Below are positions 47,387 to 58,809 of a stretch of 64,000 bases of DNA, piece by piece. The DNA comes from an uncultured Bartonella sp. (GTDB lineage: Bacteria > Pseudomonadota > Alphaproteobacteria > Rhizobiales > Rhizobiaceae), in NCBI GenBank assembly GCA_946478235.1, contig CAMLBF010000001.1, positions 496,001 through 560,000 on the forward strand. Direction: 5' to 3'. Under the pieces are notes generated by a model. It was not told where the DNA came from. It was given only the letters and a program-made list of their open reading frames with translations, and searched no databases. Each line of letters begins with the position of its first letter. The first letter of the stretch is position 1. Made by a program: the position numbers and the translations under genes.

Positions 47387-47409
47387 GGAAATAATGTAGA
47401 GAATTTTAA

Positions 47410-49083
47410 ATGAACCCAACTGATATCGAAATTGCCCGTGCAGCCAAGAAATTGCCTATCGGTGAAATTGCCAAAAAACTTGATATTCCATATGAAAGTT
47501 TGATTCCTTACGGCCATGATAAAGCAAAAATAAGTGCGCCATTTATTGAGAGCTTAAAGAACAAAAAAGACGGAAAACTTATCCTTGTAACCGCAATTAA
47601 CCCCACCCCAGCCGGAGAAGGAAAAACCACAACATCAGTTGGACTGACTGACGCGCTTAATAAAATAGGCAAAAAAGCAATAGCAGCTTTGCGCGAACCA
47701 TCTTTAGGGCCAAGTTTCGGAATGAAAGGCGGTGCTGCTGGTGGTGGTTATGCTCAGGTCATTCCGATGGAAGATCTAAATCTGCATTTTACCGGTGATT
47801 TTCATGCGATTACCTCGGCACACAATCTTCTCGCAGCCATGGTTGATAACCACATCTATTGGGGAAATGAGCAAAAAATTGATTCGCGCCGTGTAACTTG
47901 GAAACGCGTTGAAGACATGAACGACCGTGCATTGCGTGATGTTATTATATCTTTGGGAGGCATAAAAAATGGCTTTCCACGACAAAGCGGTTTCGATATC
48001 ACAGTTGCATCTGAAATCATGGCAATCCTTTGCCTTTCCAGCAATCTGGCCGATCTTACCGAAAAATTGGGAAAAATTATTATTGGATACCGGCATGATA
48101 AAACAGCCGTCACCGCATCAGACCTTCATGCCGAAGGCGCCATGGCCGTTTTATTAAAAGATGCCATACAACCCAATCTCGTACAAACCTTGGAAAATAA
48201 TCCGGTTCTTATTCACGGTGGTCCATTTGCCAATATCGCACATGGTTGCAACTCTATGATTGCAACAAAAGCGGCGCTAAAACTTGCAGACTATATTGTA
48301 ACCGAAGCCGGATTTGGCGCTGATTTGGGCGCAGAAAAGTTTTTTGATATTAAATGCCGAAAAGCTGGTATTGCACCAAGTGCGGTTGTTATTGTCGCAA
48401 CAATTCGCGCCCTTAAAATGAATGGCGGTGTAAAAAAGTCTGATCTTGCCGCTGAAAATATTGATGCGCTTAAAAGCGGCTCAGCCAATCTTATACGGCA
48501 TATTTCCAATATCGAAAAATACGGTTTACCAGTTGTTGTCGCTATTAATTATTTTAATTCCGATACAGAACAAGAGATTAAGACATTAACCGATATTGTT
48601 GCCGATACAGGACATCGCGCCATTTTATGCCATCATTGGGAACAAGGAAGCACTGGAGCAACAGAGCTTGCCCAGCATGTGGTTGATGTTATCGACGAAA
48701 ACAACAGTAATTTTAAGCCGATTTATGAAGATAATCTTTCTTTGAGCGAGAAAATTCAAACGATTGTCAAAGAGATTTATCATGGGCGCGAAGCGATAAT
48801 ACCCGAGACAATCAAAAACCAGCTAAAAGAATGGGAAGATGCAGGTTACAGCAAATTACCTGTCTGTATGGCAAAAACACAATATTCTTTTTCTGCTGAC
48901 CCTACCCTTCTCGGAGCACCAGAAGATTTTGATATTCCAGTACGAGAAGTAAGATTATGTGCTGGTGCTGGATTTATCGTAGTCATCTGTGGGGATATTA
49001 TGACAATGCCAGGACTTCCTAGAGTGCCAATGGCAGAGAAAATATTTATTAACGCGAAAGGACAGATTGAAGGTCTTTCGTAA
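47410..49083 (+). CDS. fhs: formate-tetrahydrofolate ligase
   Basis: Makes 10-formyl-tetrahydrofolate from formate, ATP and THF, feeding purine and formyl-Met synthesis. The 557 residues are full length. The P-loop is [14 protein letters not shown], followed by [20 protein letters not shown], and [17 protein letters not shown] and the [20 protein letters not shown] blocks are intact. The ribosome site (GAGA) is weak. The gene stands alone, with a strong bidirectional terminator separating it from the efflux genes. Confidence 0.96.
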   Translation: MNPTDIEIARAAKKLPIGEIAKKLDIPYESLIPYGHDKAKISAPFIESLKNKKDGKLILVTAINPTPAGEGKTTTSVGLTDALNKIGKKAIAALREPSLGPSFGMKGGAAGGGYAQVIPMEDLNLHFTGDFHAITSAHNLLAAMVDNHIYWGNEQKIDSRRVTWKRVEDMNDRALRDVIISLGGIKNGFPRQSGFDITVASEIMAILCLSSNLADLTEKLGKIIIGYRHDKTAVTASDLHAEGAMAVLLKDAIQPNLVQTLENNPVLIHGGPFANIAHGCNSMIATKAALKLADYIVTEAGFGADLGAEKFFDIKCRKAGIAPSAVVIVATIRALKMNGGVKKSDLAAENIDALKSGSANLIRHISNIEKYGLPVVVAINYFNSDTEQEIKTLTDIVADTGHRAILCHHWEQGSTGATELAQHVVDVIDENNSNFKPIYEDNLSLSEKIQTIVKEIYHGREAIIPETIKNQLKEWEDAGYSKLPVCMAKTQYSFSADPTLLGAPEDFDIPVREVRLCAGAGFIVVICGDIMTMPGLPRVPMAEKIFINAKGQIEGLS

Positions 49084-49147
49084 GCACGAATAGATTTTTC
49101 AGGTTCCCCCCACGTAAAAATTCCAAAAACAAAAAATAAAAATTGCA

Positions 49148-49183
49148 AAAATAAAACCCCGGTGAAAACCGGGGTTTTATTTT
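49148..49183. terminator. bidirectional terminator between fhs and bepE
   Basis: A perfect 15-bp stem, AAAATAAAACCCCGG against CCGGGGTTTTATTTT, with a TGAAAA loop, midway between converging fhs and efflux genes. The symmetric A/T arms give a T tail on both strands. Confidence 0.92.
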
Positions 49184-49206
49184 ATCTTTTAACTGACAAT
49201 AAAAAA

Positions 49207-52200
49207 TCAGCTGGCTTTTGCAGGCGTACCGCTACTGCCTTCCTGCGCGCTTCCCGTTGCTTGTGTATCAGAGCCACCTGTACGTGATGCCCGATTACCA
49301 CTAAACAAGCGGTAGAACATAGGAATGAAGAAGGTTGCAACGCAGGTTGCTGCAATCATACCGCCAATAACACCGGTACCAATCGCATGACGGCTTGCCG
49401 AACCTGCACCTGTTGATCTTGCAAGAGGAACAACACCCAGAATAAACGCAAGTGATGTCATAACAATAGGACGGAAACGCAAGCGTGCTGCCGAAAGTGC
49501 CGCTTCAATAGCAGACTTGCCGTTTTCACGCTCAATAACTGCAAACTCAACAATCAAAATAGCGTTCTTGGCCGCAAGTCCAACCAACGTAACCAATCCA
49601 ATCTGAAAATAAACGTCATTACTGAGGCCACGAAGATAGGTGAATGTCAGCGCACCGGCAATTGCGAAAGGCACAGCCGTAACAACTGCAAATGGCAAAC
49701 TCCAACGTTCATATTGTGCTGCAAGAATGAGGAACACCATGATGATACCGAATATCATCGCAGTAGAACCAGCACCGCCAGCCACAACTTCCTGATAGGC
49801 TGATCCTGTCCATGCAATCTGATAGGTGTTTGGTAGCACCTGATTTGCAACTTCGGTCATAGCCTTAATTGAGTCACCAGATGTGTAACCATTAGCCGGA
49901 TTACCCATGATCTTAGTAGCATAGAACGCATTGAACCGTTCAAGCTGATCGGCACCTGTAATACGCTTTGTGCTGACCAAGGCATTAAGTGGGATCATAT
50001 TGCCCGAATTGGACCGTACGAACACCTGCTTGATATCTTCCGCACTTTTACGGAACTCACCTTCGGATTGTATCTTAACCTGATAGTTACGACCATAAAG
50101 CGTAAAATCGTTGATATAAATATTACCGAATGTTGCCGAAAGTGCATCATAGATCGAGTTGATTGGCACACCCATAGCACGTGCTTTCACACGATCAACG
50201 TGGAAATCATAGGTAGGCACATTTGGATCAAACGTTGTACGAACACTTTGCAATTCTGGGCGCTGATTAGCAGCGTTAACCAGCTTCATTGTCATCGTAT
50301 AGAGATCGGCAATTGACCCACCACTACGGTCTTGCAAGTACAATTCAAAACCACCTGTTGTCGAAAGACCGGTAATCGGTGGCGGATTGAAGGCAATTGT
50401 CACACCGTCTTTAATGCCTGATGCCATGCCAACAACTTTAGGTGCGATAACACGTGCATCATCTTGCGGATTAGGTCTATCTTTCCAGTCCTTGAACATG
50501 ACGAACATTGCGCCTGTACTGGTTTTCAGACCACCAGATAGGAGGTCGTAACCAGAAATTTCAGCAATATTGTCAACAGCAGGATTAGAACGAAGAATTT
50601 CATATGCCTGATCAATAACACCTGATGTTCTCTCGAGAGATGAAGCAGAAGGCAAAATTGACACTGCTAGAATATACCCCTGATCCTCATCTGGAACCAA
50701 TGAGCTTGGAACCTTTTCAAACATAAACACTGCAAAAGCACAGACAGCCAAAAATACGATGATACCCGCCCATATTTTATGAACAAAAAAGTCCACGCCA
50801 ACGACATAAGCATCCGTAATTTTCTGGAAAAAGTTATTGAACATACGGAATGGAGCAATTGGCTCTTTATGGGATGGTTTCAGCAATATTGCGCAGAGTG
50901 CTGGTGTCAGAGTCAAAGCAACTGTACCAGAAATAACAACAGAAATTGCAATCGTAACAGCAAATTGTTGGTACATCACGCCGGCCATGCCACCCATAAA
51001 TGAAACAGGAATAAACACAGCACAAAGCACAAGCACAATAGCGATAACCGGCCCGGTAACTTCACTCATCGACTTAACAGCAGCATCATGCGGTGAAAGT
51101 TTTTCTTCCGACATAACGCGTTCGACGTTTTCCAACACCACAATCGCGTCGTCAACAACAATACCGATAGCCAGAACCAACCCAAACAGGGTCAACATGT
51201 TGATCGAGAAACCAAGCACGTAAATACCTGCAAACGTACCGATAATCGAGATTGGCACCGCAATAATTGGAATGAGTGTCGCTCGCCAGTTTTGCAAGAA
51301 AATGAACACAACAACAATCACAAGCAGGATAGCTTCAATGAAGGTGTGGATCACTTCTTCAACGGAAACCTGAATGAATTTCGTTGTATCATATGGCACT
51401 GAATATTCTATTCCCGGAGGGAACGCGACTTTCAGTTCACTCATACGCTTTTTGATAGCATCCATGGTTGCAAGCGCATTGGCACCCGGTTGCAAGAACA
51501 GCATAATTGGCACCATAGGGTTGCCGTTTAATTTTGAATCAACAAAATATTGCTGAGCGCCGAGTTCTATTCTCGCAACATCCTTGAGCCGCAGCGCAGC
51601 ACCAGTATCATCAGATTGCAAGATGATTTCGCCGAATTCTTCTGCAGTTACCAAACGCCCCTGTGTTGTCGCTGAATAGGTAAATGCGCCGTCAATATCT
51701 GGCTTTTCACCAATACGGCCAACTGGATATTGGTTGTTTTGCTCTTTCACAGAGTTAATAACATCCGTTGGTGTCAAATTATATTGAGCAAGCTTATCCG
51801 GACGGAGCCAGATACGCATTGAATAGTCAATATTACCCAAAACCTGAGCATCACCAACGCCCGGAATACGCTTTAGATCGTCAACTACATTGAGAAGTGC
51901 ATAGTTACCAACATAAGTTCTGTCATATGCACTGTTGGTTGACCGCATAGCGACCAAGCCCAAAATAGATGACGAACGCTTATCAGCAACAACGCCTAAG
52001 CGTTGAACCTCTTGCGGCAACGTTGTTAGCGCACGTTGAACACGGTTGTTAACATTAATCGTTGCCTGATCAGGATCAGTTCCTAGAGCAAAAGTAACTG
52101 TTATCTGCAATGTTCCAGAAGCATTACTGGTCGATTGCATATAAATCATATCTTCCACACCGTTGATTTTTTGTTCCAATGGAACAGCAACGGTTTGAGC

Positions 52201-52374
52201 AACAGTTTCCGCACTCGCACCCGGATATTGCGCACTGACAACAACCTGAGGCGGTAGCAGATCAGGATATTGGGCGACTGGCAATATGCGCATACATATG
52301 AAGCCGGCCAATACGATGATGATTGAAATAACCGACGCGAAAACCGGCCGATTAATAAAAAAGCTATAGCTCAT
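49207..52374 (-). CDS. bepE: RND multidrug efflux pump inner-membrane subunit (AcrB/BepE-like)
   Basis: A 1055-residue HAE1-family proton antiporter. The two-fold repeat of 12 helices and two large periplasmic domains is evident. The proton-relay aspartates are in helix 4 ([16 protein letters not shown]) and the partner lysine in helix 10 ([15 protein letters not shown]). The N-terminus [20 protein letters not shown] is standard. It overlaps the adaptor gene by four bases (ATGA). BepE of Brucella is the closest well-known relative by context; the symbol is given on that basis. Confidence 0.93.
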   Translation of the reverse strand: MSYSFFINRPVFASVISIIIVLAGFICMRILPVAQYPDLLPPQVVVSAQYPGASAETVAQTVAVPLEQKINGVEDMIYMQSTSNASGTLQITVTFALGTDPDQATINVNNRVQRALTTLPQEVQRLGVVADKRSSSILGLVAMRSTNSAYDRTYVGNYALLNVVDDLKRIPGVGDAQVLGNIDYSMRIWLRPDKLAQYNLTPTDVINSVKEQNNQYPVGRIGEKPDIDGAFTYSATTQGRLVTAEEFGEIILQSDDTGAALRLKDVARIELGAQQYFVDSKLNGNPMVPIMLFLQPGANALATMDAIKKRMSELKVAFPPGIEYSVPYDTTKFIQVSVEEVIHTFIEAILLVIVVVFIFLQNWRATLIPIIAVPISIIGTFAGIYVLGFSINMLTLFGLVLAIGIVVDDAIVVLENVERVMSEEKLSPHDAAVKSMSEVTGPVIAIVLVLCAVFIPVSFMGGMAGVMYQQFAVTIAISVVISGTVALTLTPALCAILLKPSHKEPIAPFRMFNNFFQKITDAYVVGVDFFVHKIWAGIIVFLAVCAFAVFMFEKVPSSLVPDEDQGYILAVSILPSASSLERTSGVIDQAYEILRSNPAVDNIAEISGYDLLSGGLKTSTGAMFVMFKDWKDRPNPQDDARVIAPKVVGMASGIKDGVTIAFNPPPITGLSTTGGFELYLQDRSGGSIADLYTMTMKLVNAANQRPELQSVRTTFDPNVPTYDFHVDRVKARAMGVPINSIYDALSATFGNIYINDFTLYGRNYQVKIQSEGEFRKSAEDIKQVFVRSNSGNMIPLNALVSTKRITGADQLERFNAFYATKIMGNPANGYTSGDSIKAMTEVANQVLPNTYQIAWTGSAYQEVVAGGAGSTAMIFGIIMVFLILAAQYERWSLPFAVVTAVPFAIAGALTFTYLRGLSNDVYFQIGLVTLVGLAAKNAILIVEFAVIERENGKSAIEAALSAARLRFRPIVMTSLAFILGVVPLARSTGAGSASRHAIGTGVIGGMIAATCVATFFIPMFYRLFSGNRASRTGGSDTQATGSAQEGSSGTPAKAS

Positions 52375-53714
52375 TGTGCGGGCCCCGAAGTTTTGTCATT
52401 GCCCCCATTGGCAGGCGCTGGCTTATCCTCGGTTACTTGAACCATAAGGCTTTTTCCTGGAGGAACGCGCATCATACCTTGTTCAATATACACTTGCCCC
52501 TCGGTAACAACCTCGTCACCGTCTTTCAGACCTTCTGCATTCTTGGCATTATCCTGCCCGTCAACGGTTGCATCTGCAAGCAACCAGTCGCCGTTCTGCA
52601 TTTTACGAACAGCCTTAACAGGACGTTGTTCCACAGCCATAAGTCTGCCGGCATCCTGCGCATTTGCACCCGGAGCTGGAGCCTTATTATCATCGGCTGG
52701 TGCGCCATTTGCCGGCGCTCCTGCGCCTGCACCTTCAGGCTTTTTCAACACATAAACAAATTGGCCATTGCTGGTTTGCATCAATGCGGATTCCGGAATT
52801 GTAATGGCATCTGCCATTTTGATACCAGTCACCGTAACGCGAACAAACATACCCGGCACCAATCTGCGATCAGGATTCGGGATAACAGCACGTGCGCCCA
52901 ATGTACCGGTTTGTTTGTCAATCGTTGGCGATGTGAAATCTACGGTACCTTGTTGCGGATAATCGACACCTTCACCGAGGCGAACCGTGATTTTAAGATT
53001 ATCTATCTTCTCACCACGTTTTTGCATTTCTTGCATCAAACCACGAATTTGCTGATATTCGCCATCAGCAAATGAGAAGTTCACATAGGTAGGATCCAAT
53101 TGTGTAATCGTGGTCAATAGACTGGATGATGGATCTGTTCCGATCAATGAACCTTCTGAAACAGCTTCACGGCTGGTCAATCCGCTAATTGGCGCTGTAA
53201 CCTTAGTATATTCAAGGTTCAACTCGGCTGTACGCAACTCGGCTTTAGCCTGCATCAGCGTTGCCTGATCGGCATCACGCTTGGCAAAAGCCTGATCACG
53301 TTGCGATGTTGATTGAACTTTCTGTTTCACCAATTCTTCAGCACGATCAGCATCACGCACGGCCTGATCATAATTAGCCTGAGCCTGAGCAACTTGTGCC
53401 CGTGCTGAAGCTACCGCTGCTTCATATTTATCAGGATCTATCTCAAACAGAACATCGCCCTGTTTGACTTCAGAACCTTCAACAAAATTACGATGCAACA
53501 AAATACCACCGACACGCGCACGAACTTCCGTTTCACGGTAAGCAACAACACGTGCAGCATATTCATAGTTGATAGGTATCTCTGTTGCATGAATAACTTT
53601 TCCGCTCACTTTCGATGGCGGAGGCATATGCGGTTCCTCTTTGCCACAGGCAGCGAGCCCGAAAGACAGTGTGCCGATAACAAGACCGGCTGAGAGTTTG
53701 TTAAATAGTGTCAT
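52371..53714 (-). CDS. bepD: RND efflux periplasmic adaptor (AcrA/BepD-like) lipoprotein
   Basis: A 447-residue membrane-fusion protein. The lipobox LAAC (GLAACGK) near residue 23 gives a lipid anchor. Barrel-sandwich/lipoyl halves ([20 protein letters not shown] and the [13 protein letters not shown] block) flank a coiled-coil hairpin at about residues 105-165. The C-terminal ~130 residues contain an alanine-, proline- and glycine-rich insertion not usual in AcrA. It is upstream of and coupled to the pump gene; no outer-membrane TolC partner is encoded beside them. Confidence 0.92.
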   Translation of the reverse strand: MTLFNKLSAGLVIGTLSFGLAACGKEEPHMPPPSKVSGKVIHATEIPINYEYAARVVAYRETEVRARVGGILLHRNFVEGSEVKQGDVLFEIDPDKYEAAVASARAQVAQAQANYDQAVRDADRAEELVKQKVQSTSQRDQAFAKRDADQATLMQAKAELRTAELNLEYTKVTAPISGLTSREAVSEGSLIGTDPSSSLLTTITQLDPTYVNFSFADGEYQQIRGLMQEMQKRGEKIDNLKITVRLGEGVDYPQQGTVDFTSPTIDKQTGTLGARAVIPNPDRRLVPGMFVRVTVTGIKMADAITIPESALMQTSNGQFVYVLKKPEGAGAGAPANGAPADDNKAPAPGANAQDAGRLMAVEQRPVKAVRKMQNGDWLLADATVDGQDNAKNAEGLKDGDEVVTEGQVYIEQGMMRVPPGKSLMVQVTEDKPAPANGGNDKTSGPAQ

Positions 53715-53755
53715 ATGGTGTCAGACCTTGATTTTTATTCGTGTCCGGTAAAATA

Positions 53756-53775
53756 TACATACATGAATGAATGTA
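53756..53775. promoter_or_regulatory. operator-like palindrome between the efflux operon and its TetR gene
   Basis: TACATACAT-GA-ATGAATGTA is an inverted repeat of nine-base arms with one mismatch. It lies in the 182-base divergent gap, 42 bases ahead of bepD. Its words match the known AcrR-type operator pattern (TACATACAT/ATGAATGTA), so it is the probable binding site of the adjacent repressor. Confidence 0.65.
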
Positions 53776-53896
53776 AATAGCCAAATGGCTCATAAACATA
53801 TAATAACAGTAATATTATGGCGTCACAACCAAGTTGCAACATAGATCGTTCGTTTTTCCGTTAAGATTAACGTGATCGCTAAAGGGAACTGAATAT

Positions 53897-54520
53897 ATGC
53901 GACGGACAAAAGCTGCTGCTGCTGAAACGCGGGAAACTATTCTAGATGCCGCCGAGCTTGTTTTTTTGGATAAAGGTGTTTCTCAAGCGTCGCTGAACGA
54001 TATTGCTAAGCGTGCCGGTGTTACGCGCGGCGCAATCTATTTTCATTTTCGTGACAAGCTTGCCATCTATAATGCAATTATCGACCGGATAAAATTTCCC
54101 CAAGAAGAGCTGATCGACGAAGTAAAAAGAAATGATTCGGTCAATCCGATAGATGTATTGGAAAATTCTGCCTGTTCATGCCTAGAAAGATTTGTTGAGG
54201 ATGAACATCAGCAGCGCGTTATGACAATCATTACCTTGCGATGTGAATATGTTGAAGAATTTTCAGAAGTCATATTTCGTTTGCGCAAAGCACATGCCGG
54301 CATGTTGGATTTATTCGTCCGATTGTTTCACGTTGCCAAATCCCGTCAAATGCTTGCTGATGATTGGTCACCGGAAGATGCCGCCCGTGTTCTTGTTACC
54401 ATCGTCGCCGGTATGTTGCATGAATGGTTGAATTCAGAAAAAGCCTTTGACCTCAACCAACTTGGAAAGAAACTGATTTTAACCCAAACAACCGCCTTTC
54501 GCAAAAAAACAGATAAATAG
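53897..54520 (+). CDS. bepR: TetR/AcrR family repressor of the efflux pump (BepR-like)
   Basis: A 207-residue regulator. The N-terminal helix-turn-helix SLNDIAKRAGVTRGAIYFHF followed by RDK is a clear TetR/AcrR signature, and the C-terminal ligand domain is AcrR-like in length (YAV... replaced here by RVMTIITLRCEYVEEFSEV). It is divergent from the bepDE operon with an operator-like palindrome between them, so it probably represses the pump and is released by pump substrates. A purine run (AAAGGGA) lies ahead of the ATG. Confidence 0.9.
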   Translation: MRRTKAAAAETRETILDAAELVFLDKGVSQASLNDIAKRAGVTRGAIYFHFRDKLAIYNAIIDRIKFPQEELIDEVKRNDSVNPIDVLENSACSCLERFVEDEHQQRVMTIITLRCEYVEEFSEVIFRLRKAHAGMLDLFVRLFHVAKSRQMLADDWSPEDAARVLVTIVAGMLHEWLNSEKAFDLNQLGKKLILTQTTAFRKKTDK

Positions 54521-54703
54521 AATTTTCCGCTCACCCTTGTGCCATTATAATACAACACCAATTATCGACGATAATCATAAATAGATAATCGACGAATAAA
54601 CAATGCTGATATGATAATTGCATTCACCGCACATGATATTGCATTTCGCGTTCTTGCGAACCACAAACACCAAGTATCAAATAACAAGCAGTCTTTTGAA
54701 AAA

Positions 54704-54750
54704 ACATTTTAGTGGCAAGCCAATAAGTGACAAGCTAATGAGCGGCAAAC
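54704..54750. repeat. degenerate 15-bp tandem repeat downstream of pgi
   Basis: Two and a half imperfect units: CAAGCCAATAAGTGA, CAAGCTAATGAGCGG and a partial third, with a decayed copy just before. Other short repeats follow toward pgi (CACCTCA twice, AGCGGCT twice). The 288-base gap to bepR holds nothing else. Confidence 0.45.
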
Positions 54751-54808
54751 CGGCCTCGTTGTTATAATAGGCCACCATTACACCTCATCACACCTCAGCG
54801 GCTAAAAT

Positions 54809-56455
54809 TTAGCGGCTGCGATGCGTTAAAACATGCGAAATCAGCCCCATAGTTGAGCTGTCGCGATTTTCGGCCTTTGCCTCGCCTGAAACCATAGGTA
54901 ACAACTCATTTGCAAGTTCTTTACCCAGTTCGACACCCCATTGGTCAAAGGAATTGATATTCATTAAGGCGCCTTCTACAAAAACGCGATGTTCATAAAG
55001 CGCAATAAGACGGCCTAATGTAAAGGGCGTCAATTTATCAAGAACAAGTGTGATGCTCGGTCTATTACCTTCGAAACTTCTATGCAGGCTCAAGTTTTCA
55101 GCAGCAATATCATCCATGCCGTTTTTAAGCATCATTGCTTGTGCTTCTTCTGGTGAGCGTCCTCGCATCAATGCTTCCGATTGTGCCAAGCAATTGGATA
55201 CTAACATACTATGCTGGCGTTGCAAATTAGGCTCGTGCCCATTCACCGCCATTATAAATTCAACAGGTATTATATCCGTTCCCTGATGCAAAAGTTGGAA
55301 GAAAGCATGTTGCCCATTGGTTCCCGGTTCACCCCAAACAATTGGTCCTGTTGGCGTTGCTACCGGCATACTATCAAGTGTTACATGCTTGCCGTTTGAT
55401 TCCATATCCAATTGTTGTAGATAGGCAGGAAAACGCGATAATCTTTCTTCATAAGGGATTATTGCCCTTGTTGAATAACCACAGACGACCCGATGCCAAA
55501 ATCCCAACATGCCCAAAATCATTGGTAAATTGGTGTGCAAAGGCGCATCCTTAAAATGCATATCCATAGCGTGTGCGCCAGCAAGAAAACGTTCAAATTG
55601 AGCGCCACCAATTGCCAACATAACCGGTAGGCCAATGGCAGACCACACAGAATAACGCCCACCAACCCAGTTCCAAAAGCCAAATACACGTGCGCTATCA
55701 ATGCCAAAATCAGCAACTTTATCGAGTGCCGTAGAAACAGCCGCAAAATGCTTAGAAACAGCCAATTCGCCCAAGGCATCGCTAATCCATTGGCGGGCAA
55801 CTCTTGCATTTGTCATAGTTTCTGCTGTGGTAAATGTTTTCGATGCCACAATGATTAGCGTTGTTGCAGGATTTAAGTTTGCAAGCGTGTCAACGATATG
55901 TGCACTATCAACATTGGAAACGAAGTGACAACGCGGTCCGTCATGATAAGGGCGCAAAGCCAATGTCACCATTTTAGGGCCTAAATCGGAACCTCCAATA
56001 CCAATATTGACAATATCGGTTATTTTATCGCCATGCTCGCCGGTAAAGGTTCCATCGCGTACGGCTTCCGCGAATTTTTCCATACGGGACAGAACATCAT
56101 GTACATCGGCAACAACATTCCTGTCTCCCAATTCAATAACCGCATCTTTGGGCGCACGTAACGCAACGTGGAGAACAGCACGATTTTCTGTCGTATTAAT
56201 AATGTCACCACGATACATCGCGTCACGTCTACCGGCAACATCTGCTGCTGCAACAAGATTATTAAGCAATGTCATGGTTTCTGCTGTGACGCAGCATTTG
56301 GAATAATCCAACAACAAATCGTCCATCACAGCAGAAAAATGATCAAAACGCTGAGGATCTGCGCTAAAAAGTTTACGTATGTCTCGCCCTGCCGCTAAAG
56401 CATGGTTTTTTAAAGCGTCCAATGCCAACTGAAAAGTTTCTTCATTGCGAGCCAT
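54809..56455 (-). CDS. pgi: glucose-6-phosphate isomerase
   Basis: Interconverts glucose-6-phosphate and fructose-6-phosphate. The 548 residues are the long eubacterial form. Family blocks [36 protein letters not shown]-type [13 protein letters not shown], and the C-terminal [13 protein letters not shown] are all present. The open frame starts 16 codons earlier, but AGGAG lies correctly before MARNEETF, so I took that start. It stands alone, with about 650 silent bases upstream. Confidence 0.96.
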   Translation of the reverse strand: MARNEETFQLALDALKNHALAAGRDIRKLFSADPQRFDHFSAVMDDLLLDYSKCCVTAETMTLLNNLVAAADVAGRRDAMYRGDIINTTENRAVLHVALRAPKDAVIELGDRNVVADVHDVLSRMEKFAEAVRDGTFTGEHGDKITDIVNIGIGGSDLGPKMVTLALRPYHDGPRCHFVSNVDSAHIVDTLANLNPATTLIIVASKTFTTAETMTNARVARQWISDALGELAVSKHFAAVSTALDKVADFGIDSARVFGFWNWVGGRYSVWSAIGLPVMLAIGGAQFERFLAGAHAMDMHFKDAPLHTNLPMILGMLGFWHRVVCGYSTRAIIPYEERLSRFPAYLQQLDMESNGKHVTLDSMPVATPTGPIVWGEPGTNGQHAFFQLLHQGTDIIPVEFIMAVNGHEPNLQRQHSMLVSNCLAQSEALMRGRSPEEAQAMMLKNGMDDIAAENLSLHRSFEGNRPSITLVLDKLTPFTLGRLIALYEHRVFVEGALMNINSFDQWGVELGKELANELLPMVSGEAKAENRDSSTMGLISHVLTHRSR

Positions 56456-57102
56456 AACGATTTCTCCTAAAAATATGTCTAAAGAATCTAAGATGAAATT
56501 CATATAAGGAAAAGAGAAAAAAACAGATTTACCAATTTTTGTTTTAATATCTTTTCAAATCTAAAAAAACGATTACGTCTTTATATATTTTTATCATTAA
56601 AAAACATATAGTTAAAACAATACATACTGTAAAAATAAGTGATGAGAAAAACTTGTTTTTAAAACAGTTTATAACACATTTTAACCGCCTTAAAAAAGCA
56701 TCATTAAACACTTATTCTATTTGTTTAAGACAACGGGACGAAAAATGTAATTACCATTCAGTCAGTTGTTTTATACTCAGTCATAACAGATTTTTCAGAC
56801 AATCTTAAAACTCATTATAATTTTTATCTTAGTAACCTATTGTTTTTTCAATTATATTTATAACACCTACAATATTTTTTTCATTTCGAACTGTTTCCCT
56901 CTAAACAGTAGAAATAGACATCACTATATGATGAAACATATAATAGAACTAAAAATGGATTTTGATCTTGTAATCATTCTTATGACACTGTTTTGTAAAA
57001 TGGCACGAAAAAATTATCCTAAATAATAGATCTTTATAAAATAACAATTATAGTAACTTAAGTAACTTATATAGATAAATACATCATCATTATGGATTCT
57101 GC
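56456..57102. other. AT-rich non-coding region between divergent pgi and a histidine kinase
   Basis: About 650 bases, very AT-rich, with no credible reading frame. It must contain both promoters. I saw no convincing inverted repeat, RNA gene or regulator box; composition makes -10-like words too common to trust. Confidence 0.5.
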
Positions 57103-58617
57103 ATGGCCACAGAGGATATAAAAAATAAAGAATTTTCTGTGCCTACAGGCATGGCGTTGCACAGCGATCATGACAAGATTCCTATCTATTATCGCATGCG
57201 CACGCGGTTACTTCTTTTAATTACATTATCTGTTTTCATCACAGAAATTCTAATTTTCATGCCTGCAATTGCAAGTATGCAGCAAAGTTGGCTGGAAGAA
57301 CGTCACCAATCAGCTAAAGCTATAAGCCTTATACTGGCGGAATCACCCAATGTCGCAATCGGTGATGAACTGAAGAATGAAGTTTTATTTTCTACAGATG
57401 CCCTTGCAATAAGCGTTATAGATGGATCCAATAAACGAGAATTGGCAAGTAGCAGCAAGTTACGACAAATTGACGAAATCATCGACCTGTCAACCTATAG
57501 CGAAACTAAGGCACTGCTCGATTCATTAACAACGCTGTATTTTGGTGGCAATAAGACGCTGCTTGTCCGTGGACCAATTGATGGCACCGATATGAAACTG
57601 GAAGTGACCATATCAGATAATCATCTTCGTGATGCAATGATACAGTTCACTTGGCATTTCTTTGTTGTTTCGATTACAATTGCCATTGTCGCAGCAACTT
57701 TGATCTATCTCATTATCCATGAGCTTTTGGTGCGCCCGCTACAAAAAATATATATGAATATGCTTGATTTTGTTATCGAGCCGCACAACCCAAGCAGGAT
57801 TATGGTGCCAGAAACCCGTCGGGATGAACTTGGTTTAACACAACGACGGATTTCTGTTATTGAAAGCGAATTACAGAAAAGTTATGCGCATCAGAAACAT
57901 TTGGCTAATTTGGGTCTTGCTGTGTCAAAAATAAATCATGATATGCGCAACATTTTGGCATCTGCCCAGCTTATGTCCGACCATTTATCTGATGCGAAAG
58001 ATCCGATGGTGCAAAAAATTGCTCCAAAACTTATCAAGGCAATTGATCGTGCTGTGATTTATAGTCAAAGCGTTATTAGTTACGGACGCACGCAGGAAGC
58101 AGCGCCCAAAAGGGAAAGATTTGCTTTACGCAACCTTGTTGATGATGTCTTTGAATCGCTGACCATTACCGGTTCGGACCAGGTAACTTTTTGCAATTTG
58201 GTTGCTGATGATATTATGGTTGACGCAGATAGCGAGCAACTGCACCGCGTGATTACAAATCTTTGTCGTAATGCCATCCAGGCAATGGTTGAACATGACA
58301 ATAATGAATGCGACTATAAACAAATATCAATCCGTGCAGAACGGATTGGTGCATGCACCGTTATCAATATAGATGATACGGGCCCGGGTTTACCGGAACA
58401 GGCGAAAAAGCATCTATTCACGCCATTTCAAGGATCTACTAGCGTTCATGGCACGGGATTGGGACTCACAATTTGTGAAGAGCTTATCCATGCCCATGGC
58501 GGAACAATAAAACTGCTCGATGATGAACGCAAAGGTGCACATTTTGAAATCCGTATTCCAGATACATCTGCTTCGCTTAGTAAATGGCGGAAAAATGGCT
58601 GTGAAACGACAGCATAA
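57103..58617 (+). CDS. membrane sensor histidine kinase (orphan)
   Basis: A 504-residue kinase. Membrane helices lie at about 34-58 and 184-206, enclosing a ~125-residue periplasmic sensor. A HAMP-like linker leads to the phospho-accepting H279 in KINHDMRNILASAQL. The ATPase domain has N box NLCRNAIQAM, G1 DDTGPGLP and G2 GTGLGLTICEEL. The H box (HDMRN) differs from the common HELRT and recalls the subgroup of rhizobial kinases with HDMRN. No response regulator gene is adjacent, so its partner is unknown. Confidence 0.9.
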   Translation: MATEDIKNKEFSVPTGMALHSDHDKIPIYYRMRTRLLLLITLSVFITEILIFMPAIASMQQSWLEERHQSAKAISLILAESPNVAIGDELKNEVLFSTDALAISVIDGSNKRELASSSKLRQIDEIIDLSTYSETKALLDSLTTLYFGGNKTLLVRGPIDGTDMKLEVTISDNHLRDAMIQFTWHFFVVSITIAIVAATLIYLIIHELLVRPLQKIYMNMLDFVIEPHNPSRIMVPETRRDELGLTQRRISVIESELQKSYAHQKHLANLGLAVSKINHDMRNILASAQLMSDHLSDAKDPMVQKIAPKLIKAIDRAVIYSQSVISYGRTQEAAPKRERFALRNLVDDVFESLTITGSDQVTFCNLVADDIMVDADSEQLHRVITNLCRNAIQAMVEHDNNECDYKQISIRAERIGACTVINIDDTGPGLPEQAKKHLFTPFQGSTSVHGTGLGLTICEELIHAHGGTIKLLDDERKGAHFEIRIPDTSASLSKWRKNGCETTA

Positions 58618-58732
58618 CGTTGTTTTTTCACATAAATATGATTTATGTTTCAAAAAAAATAAATCTCCTCTTGCATTTTTTCAACGAACCAATTAGGAAA
58701 CGCATGTCTTTATCGGAAAGATAATAAGACAT

Positions 58733-58809
58733 GCACCCGTAGCTCAGCTGGATAGAGCACCAGACTACGAATCTGGGGGTCAGGAGTTCGAATCTCTTCG
58801 GGTGCGCCA
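58733..58809 (+). tRNA. tRNA-Arg (ACG)
   Basis: A full cloverleaf of 77 bases with encoded CCA: acceptor GCACCCG/CGGGTGC, D stem GCTC/GAGC, anticodon stem CCAGA/TCTGG with loop CTACGAA (ACG, inosine-modified in the mature tRNA), T arm with TTCGAAT. It reads all CGU/CGC/CGA codons after modification. Confidence 0.97.

Noticed and set aside
47167-47409. folate (THF) riboswitch upstream of fhs
   Set aside because: Only a simple hairpin is visible; I could not match any known THF riboswitch core.
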